Of a stretch of DNA of 64,000 nucleotides, positions 25,620 through 34,515 are shown piece by piece. Origin of the DNA: RGIG1995 sp045652425 (GTDB lineage Bacteria; Bacillota; Clostridia; Oscillospirales; CAG-272); NCBI GenBank assembly GCA_045652425.1, contig JAZRUG010000047.1, forward strand, positions 1 to 64,000, written 5' to 3'. The notes beneath the pieces were generated by a model. It was not told the DNA's origin and did no database searches. It saw only the letters and a list, made by a program, of their open reading frames with translations. A program made the translations under genes and the position numbers. Within the stretch, counting starts at the first letter, position 1; the number at the start of each line of letters is the position of its first letter.

Positions 25620-26463
25620 TATTTTACCCTAAACTATCGCAAAATACAAGGGATATTATAGAAATAAAACTTTACCTCTGGGTGCTGCACATACAGTCAA
25701 GACAGGAAAATTCCAAAGGGGTAGTATCTTTGATAGTATTTTTCAAAAAATACTATCTATAAACAAAATTATACCTCTGTGTACTTACAAAAAGTTTGTA
25801 CAAACCAAGGAAGATTCCAAAGGTGGAAAACCTTTGGTCGTTTTAGGGGTAGGGGTATATAGGGGCGGGGGAATCGAAACCCCTGCCCCTATACGCCTTC
25901 TTTGGTTACTTTCTTTGCGGAAAGAAAGTAACGAAGAGAAATCTAAAAGAATGTAATTTTTTATAGATATATTTGTTTAGAAGTATCTAACAATTATCAC
26001 AGAGATATTGTTCAAAAAGAACTCTATCTTTTTTCTTTTTTTCATACTTTCTTGGTGCCAAGAAAGTATTGCAAAGAAGTCACAAAGGGAGGAGGGGTTC
26101 CGATTCTCCCCCTCCCTTTGTACCCTCCCTCTTAAAACGGACAAAGAGGAGACCTCTTTGGAATCTTCCTTGGTTTGTACAAACTTTTTGTAAGTACACA
26201 GAGGTATAATTTTGTTTATAGATAGTATTTTGAAAAATACTATCAAAGGTATTATGCCCTCTTTGGAATCTTCCTTGGTTTGTACAAACTTTTAATAAGT
26301 ACATAGAGGTATAATTTTATTTATAGATAGTAATTTAAAAAATACTATCAAAGGTATTATGCCCCCTTTGGAATCTTCCTCGGTCTGTGCGTACTTTTTA
26401 TAAATGCATAGATGGGAGCTTTTATTTATAGTGTTTATTTTGTAAATGCTATAAAATGCAAGA
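25620..26463. repeat. Divergent 105-bp repeat arrays (family E)
   Basis: Three direct units start near 26153, 26258 and 26363 (period 105 bp), each with CTTTGGAATCTTCCTTGG, TTTGTACAAACTTTTT, AGAGGTATAATTTTG and a GATAGTATTTT/AAAATACTATC hairpin; the third is diverged. About two inverted units lie at 25620-25828. The centre (25830-26150) has four separate palindromes, including GGGGCGGGGG...CCCCTGCCCC and CATACTTTCTTGGTGCCAAG. No gene is supported; short ORFs here are repeat artefacts. Confidence 0.75.
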
Positions 26464-26474
26464 GACTATAGGCA

Positions 26475-26891
26475 TCAGCCTATAGTCCCCGTCGTTACAC
26501 CCACTGTAACATCGGGTGCCACGCCTTGCGTACTTAACCCGAACGATACAGATAAAGCGGTGTTTACCTGTTCCATAATATTCGTATCAAGATGTCCCAT
26601 TTTTTCTTTCAGTCTTTTTTTATCAATAGTACGTATTTGCTCGAGCAGTATAACGGAATCCTTCGCAAGTCCAAATCTATCCGCATATACATCTATGTGT
26701 GTGGGCATCTTCGATTTGCTGAGTTTACTCGTTATCGCTGCCGCAATAACTGTAGGACTGTACTTGTTGCCCACGTCGTTCTGGATAATAAGGACGGGAC
26801 GAAGACCGCCCTGCTCACTGCCCACAACCGGACTTAAATCCGCGTAATAAATATCTCCTCGTTTTACCGTCAAAATTGATTCACACTCCAT
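26475..26891 (-). CDS. ndoA: EndoA/MazF-type mRNA interferase
   Basis: The 138-residue protein aligns well with B. subtilis NdoA (EndoA) by motif: VKRGDIYYADLSPVVGSEQG, RPVLIIQNDVGN, PTVIAAAITSKLSK and DSVILLEQIRTIDKKRL. MazF enzymes cut mRNA at short sequences and are blocked by an antitoxin. Start choice is open: ATG 26891 is in frame, while TTG 26873 matches the B. subtilis N terminus and has GGAG 12 nt upstream. The C-terminal 20 residues are an unusual tail overlapping a hairpin. No antitoxin gene is visible next to it. Confidence 0.88.
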   Translation of the reverse strand: MECESILTVKRGDIYYADLSPVVGSEQGGLRPVLIIQNDVGNKYSPTVIAAAITSKLSKSKMPTHIDVYADRFGLAKDSVILLEQIRTIDKKRLKEKMGHLDTNIMEQVNTALSVSFGLSTQGVAPDVTVGVTTGTIG

Positions 26892-27243
26892 TTTTTTAAT
26901 TACTTCTTTGCAAAAATAGTTTTTCCCTATTTTGCGGTCTGTTAATCACGGAATTTTGAAAAAACATTAAATTTACGCTTGGAAAAAAACGTCAAAATTA
27001 TATGTCCTTCAATATTATAATATTACCTTCGGTATAAAAATGTTTTTGTAAAATCGTATGTCAATAAACGACGGCGCGTTTGCTAAAACCCACAAAAACA
27101 ACACGAAATATTCGGGAAATAAGCCAATATTTCTTTTTCTCTTTTTCTCTGCCAAAATAAAATATTATACGCTATACAATGAGCGACAAACTATTCTTCC
27201 GTCTTGATGTAAAATGCTTTTACTAAAAAACGGAGGAAAAATA

Positions 27244-29619
27244 ATGGACGGCAAAAAAAACGAAGCAAAAAAAAGCATAAAACAGCTTTTTGGGGAATAT
27301 ATAGGGATTTATTTTGAGAATTTGCCAAAGAGCAAAGACGAGATAATCGAAAACTTGCCAGACCTCATCAAAAAAGCGGGGTGTGCTGTCGGAAACGTCA
27401 TTCTCGGTCAACTTTTCGGTTCAATGGCGTTAGCCTATTCGGCGCTTCCCTTGGGTACGGCATATCTTTGTTCTGTAAAAAAATACGTCGGGTTTGTCTA
27501 CATAGGGTTAGCCATATCGGCGGCAACCGAAAAAACGGGACTATCCATACCTTTGTTTCTTATTTATACTGCGTTATTTCTCGCAAGGGTACTTGTATAC
27601 AGAACGTTTGGTCGGGAAGAAAAAAATTTTGAATTGTACGGTGAAAGTGTTGGATACAGACTGATTGAGGGGTTCAGTGCATCGTTACTTATCAGCGTAT
27701 ACAGGGCGGCATCATTTGGTTTTCTGTATTATGATATATTCGGGGGACTGTTTGAGGTCGCAACCGTGCCAATACTCATATATTTTTATGAATTCTGGTT
27801 CAATGACAAGTACAAATACAGCATAAAAAGGGAAATAGGTTTTATTACTCTGCTATGCGCTGTCTTAATCGCAATAAAAGATATATACGTTTACGGTTTC
27901 GGATTATGCCTTACGGCAACCGCAATATTAACGTTATATATATCCAAAAGCGCGGGAGCAATGCGAGGCGGTATATACGGACTTGCGTTCGGTCTAATCT
28001 GCAATACCGCTTTATCGCCGGTAATGGCGCTTGTCGGTATGGCGGCGGGTATTCTTTGGCGAATAGGTGCTGCGGCAGCAGTATCGGTAGCGTGTTTTGT
28101 CGGTATAGTTTGTTCAATTTATGTCGACGGTTGGAACAGTCTAACGTTATACGCGCCCGAACTTTTGTGCGCTTGTATGCTCTTCTTCCCTTTTGCGCGT
28201 TTTTCTTGGCTGCCAAAGCTAAAAATATACACCGACGGATTAAATCCCACCGATGATGCCGATATATCGGCAATGCTTGCTGCAAAAAGGCAGAGAGATA
28301 CTGAAAAAAGATTTGAAGATCTATCAACGGCATTTTCCGATTTATCAAAAGTCTTCTATACTTTAAGCGACAGAACAAGACGCCCCGGCCTTATCGACAC
28401 TCGAAAAATATGCGACGAAGTATGCGACAAATACTGCCCAAAGTGTTTTTACAGAAACATTTGTTGGGAGAGAGAATATTCGTCTACACAAGACGTCTTT
28501 TCAAAAATAGCAAAAGGGTTGCATAACAAGGGGTATGCGGAATCGTCTGACGTCGATGAATATATGCGGGAACGATGCCGCAATATGAGTAACATATTAG
28601 AAAAAATAAACGACGGACACGCACAGTTACTTGAAAATCTTATAAAGCAGAACAGAACGGAAGTTTTCGCCATGGATTACGAGGCAATGGCGCACCTGCT
28701 TTCAGCAGAAGTAAAAGCTAATTACAATGAGTTCTTGCCACGTAATTCCATAAAGAAAAAACTTGCCGAGGCAATAAAATATATGAAATTCAATGCGCGT
28801 AACATATGTGTCTACGGCAAAAGAAAACTAACTGTCGTAGCAGACGGTGTTGAACTGGGCAGTATGAAGCTTTCAGCAAATGAAATAAGAGAATGTTTTG
28901 AAAATATATGTGAAGCAAAATTCGGTGTTCCCTCTTTTGAGGTGGATGGGGACTACGTAACAATGACTCTTGAGTCGGCAAGACGTTTTTCGGTTGAGTA
29001 TGCCGCATCATCAAACACGAAAGAAAACGAAAAAATGTGCGGTGATCTGGTCTGTATGTTTGAAAATGGGAATGATTACTTCTATTCTTTAATAAGCGAC
29101 GGAATGGGAAGCGGAAGAGAGGCGGCGTTAACGTCGCGGCTTTGCGGAATATTCCTGAAGAAAATGCTTGCGGCAGGTAACAGTAAACCGGTCGCTATGG
29201 AAATGCTCAATAACTTTATAAGAAGCAAAAACACCGAGTGTTTCTCCACCGTTGACCTGCTTGAAATAGATTTGCTGAATGGGTATGCAAGTTTTATAAA
29301 AAGCGGCGCCGTTGCTTCATTCGTAATGCGAGGGGACAAGCTTTTCAGAATAGCATCAAACACGATGCCTGTAGGCATAACAAAAGAAATAAATGCCGAG
29401 GAGGTAAAATTTGAACTAAAGGGCGGCGACGTTATCGTAATGGTAAGCGACGGAGTGGGACAGTCTAACGAAGATACCGTACGTGTCAGCAATATTTTAA
29501 CGTATTCTTGGGAAAATGACCTTAAAAAAATGGCTGACAAAATATTGTACAACGCTGTTCAAAACAGTACCAGAAGCGACGACATAAGCGTGGGAATAAT
29601 AAGGGTAAACGAAATATAA
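27244..29619 (+). CDS. spoIIE: Stage II sporulation protein E
   Basis: SpoIIE is a membrane-bound PP2C phosphatase that activates sigma-F in the forespore by dephosphorylating SpoIIAA. The 791-residue protein has about ten membrane segments (about residues 45-320), a middle region with a Cys cluster (CDEVCDKYCPKCFYRNIC near 390) and a C-terminal PP2C domain with SDGMGSG (about 615), VSDGVGQSNED (about 731) and SDDISVGIIRV. Start 27244 follows CGGAGG. It is oriented opposite to its neighbours. The 352-bp gap upstream shows no clear regulatory box. Its presence shows the organism can sporulate. Confidence 0.94.
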   Translation: MDGKKNEAKKSIKQLFGEYIGIYFENLPKSKDEIIENLPDLIKKAGCAVGNVILGQLFGSMALAYSALPLGTAYLCSVKKYVGFVYIGLAISAATEKTGLSIPLFLIYTALFLARVLVYRTFGREEKNFELYGESVGYRLIEGFSASLLISVYRAASFGFLYYDIFGGLFEVATVPILIYFYEFWFNDKYKYSIKREIGFITLLCAVLIAIKDIYVYGFGLCLTATAILTLYISKSAGAMRGGIYGLAFGLICNTALSPVMALVGMAAGILWRIGAAAAVSVACFVGIVCSIYVDGWNSLTLYAPELLCACMLFFPFARFSWLPKLKIYTDGLNPTDDADISAMLAAKRQRDTEKRFEDLSTAFSDLSKVFYTLSDRTRRPGLIDTRKICDEVCDKYCPKCFYRNICWEREYSSTQDVFSKIAKGLHNKGYAESSDVDEYMRERCRNMSNILEKINDGHAQLLENLIKQNRTEVFAMDYEAMAHLLSAEVKANYNEFLPRNSIKKKLAEAIKYMKFNARNICVYGKRKLTVVADGVELGSMKLSANEIRECFENICEAKFGVPSFEVDGDYVTMTLESARRFSVEYAASSNTKENEKMCGDLVCMFENGNDYFYSLISDGMGSGREAALTSRLCGIFLKKMLAAGNSKPVAMEMLNNFIRSKNTECFSTVDLLEIDLLNGYASFIKSGAVASFVMRGDKLFRIASNTMPVGITKEINAEEVKFELKGGDVIVMVSDGVGQSNEDTVRVSNILTYSWENDLKKMADKILYNAVQNSTRSDDISVGIIRVNEI

Positions 29620-29657
29620 AACTTTCTTAAATAATCGCACAAACTAATGACCGTTTA

Positions 29658-29731
29658 AAAGTTTTTGCGGTTTCCAAAGGGGCTTTTTTCAAAAAGCCTC
29701 TTTGGTGTGGGCTCGGGAGCGAAGCTCCTGA
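29658..29731. repeat. Family F hairpin repeat
   Basis: AAAGTTTTTGCGGTTTCCAA leads into AAAGGGGCTTTTTTC/AAAAAGCCTCTTT and then GGAGC-GAA-GCTCC. It lies after spoIIE and is of the same type as 9550-9623 and 22249-22325. Confidence 0.6.
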
Positions 29732-29786
29732 TTGCCCGTTACTTTTTATATGTCTCTTCGTGTGTATAGAAAATTTTACAACAAAT

Positions 29787-29817
29787 AAAAAAGACGCTGC
29801 TTTCAGCGTCTTTTTTA
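29787..29817 (-). terminator. Terminator of the SGNH hydrolase gene
   Basis: On the minus strand AAAAGACGCTGA-AAG-CAGCGTC is followed by TTTTTTATTTG. It lies just after the stop codon at 29820. A long A-run on the other side also allows use for spoIIE. Confidence 0.8.
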
Positions 29818-29819
29818 AA

Positions 29820-30974
29820 TTAGTCTTTATAAATATGCTCGGGGATTGCGTTACAGAGAGCCATTGAGCCTTCTGTGTTGGGGTGGAGTGTGTCTCCGCA
29901 GTCATATTCAAGCGCCATAATTGACGGGTTGTCTTTATCGGCAACAGCTTTGTCAAACTCAATAAAGCCGTCGATATAGTCGTTTGTTCTTATCCACTCG
30001 TTAACTGCAGTTCTTATATCCTCTTTGCCGTAGCCTTGTCTATTCATGTGCGCGGTAGGCAAAATTGTGCAGAGATAATATTTTGCACCGTATTTGTGGG
30101 CGATATCACAGCATATCTTGTAACCCTCGATAATCTCTTCTGCGGTCGGAAGCTGGTCTAACTGACAGAACGCATCATTGGGCATTGGGTGGTATATATC
30201 GTTTATTCCCTCGAGCATTATAACTTTATCGCAACCAAGAACTTGTTTTATTGACATTTCAAAGCGTTCAATTGCGGCTAATCCTTGTGACCTACGGGGA
30301 AGAAAATCTCTGTAGTCGCGGAGAACTCTGTTTCCGCCGATAGCCTTGCGCACAACGGAACGGTTGGTATAGCCTTCCTCATTTATACGACGTGCAAGAA
30401 AATCGGGCCAAGGTCTTGCTGTTATTGAGTCGCCAAATGCCATAACGGCATTTGTATTGTCGTCTGACAATACTTCAACACCGCAGAGAAAAGTATATGT
30501 AATCGTTTCTCTTCTCTTTTTTAAATCTACCTCTTTTTCGTTAACAAAGTTACCTCTACCGAGCCAACATTGTGATATGTTACTGCCTGGGGATTTGTTA
30601 TATCCTGTGGATATTCTCGTTAAATCCTTAAAGTAATAGCTTAAAACGTAATCTTTTCCGGGTTCAATATCAAATTCAATGGCATCGGTAACAAGCTCTT
30701 CGCCTGCCTTTATAATATTACCGTTGTCATTCAAAGTAACAGTAACCAACGTTTCGGGTATTATAACCGGACCATTTCCCGCCCATTCGGCAATTGATAC
30801 CGCGTCAAGCTTAACGTCATTTTCTCCGTATTTGTTTGTAAAACGGATTCTTACCCTTTCGCCTTTAATGGGGCTGTAGAAAATGTTTCTGAAAGTCGTG
30901 TCTTCCATAATATTCCCAATACCTTCTATTGCGTAAGAGGTCGGAATTCCCCAAGCTGTTACCCATTTACTCAT
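29820..30974 (-). CDS. SGNH/GDSL-family hydrolase
   Basis: This 384-residue protein has an N-terminal beta-sandwich-like part (about 1-175) and an SGNH esterase domain: block I AFGDSITARPWPDFLA (about 182), block III LEGINDIYHP (about 254; the G-x-N/D position is GIND), and block V DTLHPNTEGSMALC near the C terminus (catalytic Asp/His pair). Its length with an N-terminal domain fits a carbohydrate esterase group. No signal peptide is seen. The substrate is unknown. GGAG is 11 nt before the ATG. Confidence 0.82.
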   Translation of the reverse strand: MSKWVTAWGIPTSYAIEGIGNIMEDTTFRNIFYSPIKGERVRIRFTNKYGENDVKLDAVSIAEWAGNGPVIIPETLVTVTLNDNGNIIKAGEELVTDAIEFDIEPGKDYVLSYYFKDLTRISTGYNKSPGSNISQCWLGRGNFVNEKEVDLKKRRETITYTFLCGVEVLSDDNTNAVMAFGDSITARPWPDFLARRINEEGYTNRSVVRKAIGGNRVLRDYRDFLPRRSQGLAAIERFEMSIKQVLGCDKVIMLEGINDIYHPMPNDAFCQLDQLPTAEEIIEGYKICCDIAHKYGAKYYLCTILPTAHMNRQGYGKEDIRTAVNEWIRTNDYIDGFIEFDKAVADKDNPSIMALEYDCGDTLHPNTEGSMALCNAIPEHIYKD

Positions 30975-31164
30975 AATATATGTACTCCATTTAGTATGTT
31001 TTTTTCAATTATATAATATATTCATGGCTTTTTCAAGGCGAATAAGGATTTTGGCTAAAAAAAATAAAAAATCGGCGTTTTTTATACAAAATGTGCTATT
31101 AAACTGTATAGCACTGTTCTATATCTGAAAAAATGTGCTGAGACAAATCAATAAGGAAGTATAG

Positions 31165-31413
31165 ACGACCTCATCCGTCGCACCGCATTAAGAATAATAA
31201 AAACTTATAATTTACTTGCGGTACGACACCTTCTCCCACCGGAGAAGGTACAATGTTTAATCTTACTCTAAATTAAAAAACGGTATGATTTTTTATAATT
31301 AACATTTTTAAAAGCCTGTACAAACAAAGACCTTCTCCGGTGGGAGAAGGTGTCGAGGCAGGGTACAGTCTTTATTAAATATATTACTTTGCTGCCGAGA
31401 CGGATGAGGTCGT
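31165..31413. repeat. Split-arm inverted repeat element D4
   Basis: Outer arms ACGACCTCATCCGTC (31165-31179) and 31399-31413 are exact complements. Inner arms 31225-31249 (ACCTTCTCCCACCGGAGAAG within it) and 31330-31354 are also complements and each is itself palindromic. Hairpins of different sequence lie between outer and inner arms on each side (CGCACCGCA/TGCGGTACG on the left, TCGAGGCAG/CTGCCGAGA on the right). The core is 80 nt. This fills most of the 540-bp gap between the SGNH and WalJ genes; the rest is AT-rich without features. Confidence 0.75.
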
Positions 31414-31481
31414 TTATAAAATCAATTCAAATTATTTTATTATCTATTGGGCAGATTATTTATTTGTTTTGAGCAATAAAT

Positions 31482-31510
31482 ATGGGGCTGAATTGATGAT
31501 TCAGTCCCAT
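31482..31510 (-). terminator. Hairpin after walJ
   Basis: ATGGGACTGAATCATCAATTCAGCCCCAT on the minus strand forms a hairpin immediately after the walJ stop; the T-run is weak. Confidence 0.4.
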
Positions 31511-31514
31511 ACTG

Positions 31515-32288
31515 TTATACAAAAAATGTTATTTCTTTTTTTGATGCAACTTTGATAGTTACTCCGTCGAAGTCAGCCAAGGCTCTTGTAGTAATATTAA
31601 GAGCGATTTCGGGGGTATTGTTTTCGTCGCTCAAATGACCGAGCATAAAATTCTTCGTTCCCTGCTCTGCAAGAAAACGAGCGAACGCCGCGCAGTCATA
31701 ATTCGAAAGATGACCAAAGTCAGAGCGTATTCTGTCCTTTAAACTTAACGGATAACACCCGTTTTCAAGCATTTTTCCGTCATAGTTCGATTCAAGCACC
31801 ACGCTTCTGCAATCGCGGAGAGCGTTAACCGCCGCTTTGTCAATATATCCCATATCGGTGGCTATACCAAATTTATCGTCTGCAGATTCAAAAGTATATC
31901 CAACGCAAGCGCAACTGTCGTGCGACGAGAAAAATGAGGTTACCGTCAAATTTCCCACCTTACAGCAATAATTTACGTCGTGCTCAACTATATTTTTTGT
32001 TTCGGGATATTTGAACGTATATTCAATAGCCGAGGGTGCGGTCATATGTATCGGAATATCGCATTTTTTGGACAGCACAGCCAAGCCTTTAACGTGGTCA
32101 ATATGCTCGTGGGTTATAAAAATCGCATTGATGTTTGCAATGTCTGTTCCCAAGTTGTGCAGTTTGTCGCATATACTTTTTGCCGAAATCCCTGCATCGA
32201 TAAGTATTTCGGTCGTTCCGCTTTTTAAGTAGTACGCGTTACCGCTTGAACTTGCCGCAAGGGAGGTAACACTGATATTTTCGTTCAT
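31515..32288 (-). CDS. walJ: MBL-fold metallo-hydrolase WalJ (YycJ)
   Basis: The 257 residues carry the metallo-beta-lactamase fold with SLAASSSGNAYYLKSGTTEI at the N terminus, the metal site THEHIDHVKGL (about 58) and later HDSCACVGYTF. This N-terminal sequence is characteristic of YycJ/WalJ, a Firmicute protein linked to cell-wall homeostasis or DNA repair timing. In Bacillus it belongs to the walRK operon; here it is separate, downstream of a membrane protein gene (30 bp gap). Confidence 0.85.
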   Translation of the reverse strand: MNENISVTSLAASSSGNAYYLKSGTTEILIDAGISAKSICDKLHNLGTDIANINAIFITHEHIDHVKGLAVLSKKCDIPIHMTAPSAIEYTFKYPETKNIVEHDVNYCCKVGNLTVTSFFSSHDSCACVGYTFESADDKFGIATDMGYIDKAAVNALRDCRSVVLESNYDGKMLENGCYPLSLKDRIRSDFGHLSNYDCAAFARFLAEQGTKNFMLGHLSDENNTPEIALNITTRALADFDGVTIKVASKKEITFFV

Positions 32289-32318
32289 CGTTTCACCGTG
32301 TATAATTAGTATATTTGC

Positions 32319-32762
32319 TTATTTTACAAAAAAGAAGAGATAGAGCATATCAAAAAGCAAGGTAAAGATTAATGGAATAAGCACAAGAAGTATTTTCTTC
32401 GCTTTTCTTTTGCTTTCTATTAAATCGGCTATAAACTTTTCTTTTTCTTCGTTTGACATATCGTCGCGAAGCTGTTCTTTTGTGGGTATATCGTTTGATA
32501 CTCCCCTATTTATAATAATGAATGCCGCCGCAAGTACAGTCGTTGCTATAACGTAGGTAATAACAACCGCCGTTATAATAACTTGATTATATAATTCGCC
32601 AAGCTTCAGTCCAAGCTGATAAAGACTAAAGATTATGACAAACGAAAGGGCAAGTTTGCCGAAAAGCTTCCAGTTGAACTCGGCAAAAGATTTTTTTACT
32701 GCGTTCTTGGCTTCGCTTTCGGGAATAAAGCTCCTTCTTTTTCTGTGTTTCTTTTTAGCCAT
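32319..32762 (-). CDS. Small membrane protein of unknown function
   Basis: This is a 147-residue protein: a basic N terminus (MAKKKHRKRRSFIPESEAKN), two membrane segments (about 32-50 and 57-82), a charged cytoplasmic loop (about 90-120) and a final membrane segment (about 123-147). No family is recognised. It lies 3 nt after galK on the minus strand and 30 nt before walJ, so it is probably in one transcript galK, this gene, walJ. Confidence 0.6.
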   Translation of the reverse strand: MAKKKHRKRRSFIPESEAKNAVKKSFAEFNWKLFGKLALSFVIIFSLYQLGLKLGELYNQVIITAVVITYVIATTVLAAAFIIINRGVSNDIPTKEQLRDDMSNEEKEKFIADLIESKRKAKKILLVLIPLIFTLLFDMLYLFFFVK

Positions 32763-32765
32763 TAT

Positions 32766-34052
32766 TTATATAACCTTTACAGCGCCGTCGTTTCTGACTC
32801 TGAGCGCTACGCAGTTACCCTTGCCAAATACTTTTTCGATTTCATTTTTGTAGTTTTTGGATTCTTCGCTGGGAACGAATGCCTGAATAGTACCTGCAAA
32901 GCCGCCGCCGTGTACACGCCAAGCCGCCTTTTTGCCGAGCAATACCTGTTCGGAAACAGCGAGGGCGAGAGAAAGTCCCTGTTCTTCAACGTTCTTTACG
33001 GTGTAAACGTTCTGCAAGAAGCGGAAGCTTGACATACCGGAAGCTATAACATTTGCAAAAAATCCGTCAAGGTCGCCCTTTTCAAGCGCTTCAACCTGCT
33101 TTGTAACTCTTTCGTTTTCGTTTAAATAGTGGATTGAACGCAAAATTGCTCTGTCGCCTACCTTTTCGCGAAGCATAGCGGAATTGTCGATAATGTCGGA
33201 ATATTTTACGTCGCGCAATACTTCACCGCCGAGCAATCTTGCAACCGATTTCATTTCTTCGGGTACGGAAGAATAGTCATCGTTGAGGTCAGCGTGGTTT
33301 CCGCCCGTGTTTACTATGTAGAGATAGTAGCCATATTTATTTAAGTCAAAGTCGATTTTCTTTATTACGGGATTGCTCGTATCCTTGAAATCAATGTTGA
33401 TAAATCCGCCGACAGCGCAAGCCATCTGGTCCATAAGACCACTCTTCTTGCCGAAATGTACGTTTTCTGCAAACTGAGCTATCTTTGCGATTTCAACGTT
33501 ATCAACCTTACCGTCGTTGTAAAGGTGGTTGAGGATATTACCAATCATAACCTCGAATGCGGCTGATGAAGAAAGTCCCGAACCCTTGAAAACGTTGCTT
33601 GTCGTATATGCGTCAAATCCGCCGATTTTGTAACCCTTGTTTGTAAATCCGTCGCACATACCGGTAATGAGCGCGTATGAAGAGAAATAATTCTTTTCGT
33701 TGGGAGCGATGTTTTTAATATCTATTGTATCAACCTTTTCGAAGCCCTCGCTCTTAACGTTGATTATGCCGTCATCTCTCTGTGATACAACTGCGATAAC
33801 GTCAAGGTTTATTGCAGCCGCGATAACCTTACCATTGTTGTGGTCGGTGTGGTTACCCGATATTTCACTTCTGCCGGAAACGGAGAATATCTGAATATCT
33901 TTTCCCGTGTCGCCGTACTGTGAAACGTAGTTGTCAATTGTTCTCAAATATCTTTCGGTCTGGAATTCAATCATATCTTCGCCGTAAAGAGAAGCGAATC
34001 TATCGTTAAGTTTTCCATTCTGAATATAAAGCTTTAATTCTTTGATGTTCAT
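32766..34052 (-). CDS. galK: Galactokinase family protein
   Basis: A GHMP-superfamily kinase of 428 residues with the sugar-binding signature as GRSEISGNHTDHNNGKV (about 59, shared with GRxNLIGEHTDY), the phosphate motif GSGLSSSAAFEVMIG (about 153) and the C-terminal motif HGGGFAGTIQAF (about 382). Expected reaction: galactose plus ATP to galactose-1-phosphate. No galT or galE genes are nearby, so substrate is family-inferred. AAAGGAT ribosome site. Confidence 0.82.
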   Translation of the reverse strand: MNIKELKLYIQNGKLNDRFASLYGEDMIEFQTERYLRTIDNYVSQYGDTGKDIQIFSVSGRSEISGNHTDHNNGKVIAAAINLDVIAVVSQRDDGIINVKSEGFEKVDTIDIKNIAPNEKNYFSSYALITGMCDGFTNKGYKIGGFDAYTTSNVFKGSGLSSSAAFEVMIGNILNHLYNDGKVDNVEIAKIAQFAENVHFGKKSGLMDQMACAVGGFINIDFKDTSNPVIKKIDFDLNKYGYYLYIVNTGGNHADLNDDYSSVPEEMKSVARLLGGEVLRDVKYSDIIDNSAMLREKVGDRAILRSIHYLNENERVTKQVEALEKGDLDGFFANVIASGMSSFRFLQNVYTVKNVEEQGLSLALAVSEQVLLGKKAAWRVHGGGFAGTIQAFVPSEESKNYKNEIEKVFGKGNCVALRVRNDGAVKVI

Positions 34053-34098
34053 ATAAAATATCCTTTCTTATATCGGGAACTGTAACATACAGTGTTTT

Positions 34099-34515
34099 TT
34101 ACCGGAATTGTGCTTTTGTTAGTTCATTGAACGTGAATTTATATAAGTCTTGCGCCATTTTTGAAAGTCTTTTTGCTGTTACTTTGTCTATTTCAAGGGG
34201 GAAGTCGGGTGGGTATCTCGTTTGAATGTAGTAGTTGTTGAGGGCTATACATTCGTCCAACCAGTCATAAAACCCTTTGTTCTCTTTTGCCGCAGTTTTG
34301 CACAAAAATATGATATTGTGACCGTCAGGGGCAAATCCTTTTTGAGCTAACATATAAGCCTTTAACGTTTTTTCTATTGCCTGATGTGAATGAAATGCCG
34401 ATAGGAGCAAAGTGTGCTTGTTTCTTCGGAGAGAAGCGGCGGCGCGAAGGTCGCTTTCGGCGTATATCATCCAATTTGTGTAAATTTTGCTGTCTTCGGA
34501 TTTACGCCTTGCCAA
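34099..34515 (-). CDS. HEPN domain protein (probable toxin of a HEPN/MNT pair)
   Basis: A 138-residue HEPN helical-bundle protein: YAESDLRAAASLRRNKHTLL, then the conserved helix HSHQAIEKTLKAYML and the C-terminal TRYPPDFPLEIDK. HEPN proteins are often RNases kept in check by a nucleotidyltransferase partner. The start is taken as TTG 34515, which has AAGGGGTG 8 nt upstream and overlaps the MNT gene by 14 nt; a TTG at 34551 is also possible. The Rx4-6H catalytic motif typical of active toxins is not obvious. It is co-transcribed with the MNT gene. Confidence 0.75.
   Translation of the reverse strand: MARRKSEDSKIYTNWMIYAESDLRAAASLRRNKHTLLLSAFHSHQAIEKTLKAYMLAQKGFAPDGHNIIFLCKTAAKENKGFYDWLDECIALNNYYIQTRYPPDFPLEIDKVTAKRLSKMAQDLYKFTFNELTKAQFR

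Noticed and set aside
25977..26304. Short open frames in the 26-kb repeat tract
   Set aside because: Their sequences repeat with the 105-bp units (for example TNQGRFQRG twice), so they come from the repeat and not from protein selection.
25620..26463. CRISPR array
   Set aside because: The period is 105 bp with no variable spacers and the units are oriented head to head; no cas genes are in the window.
26892..27243. Spo0A box before spoIIE
   Set aside because: No good TGTCGAA match was found in the 352-bp upstream gap, so no regulator site is claimed.
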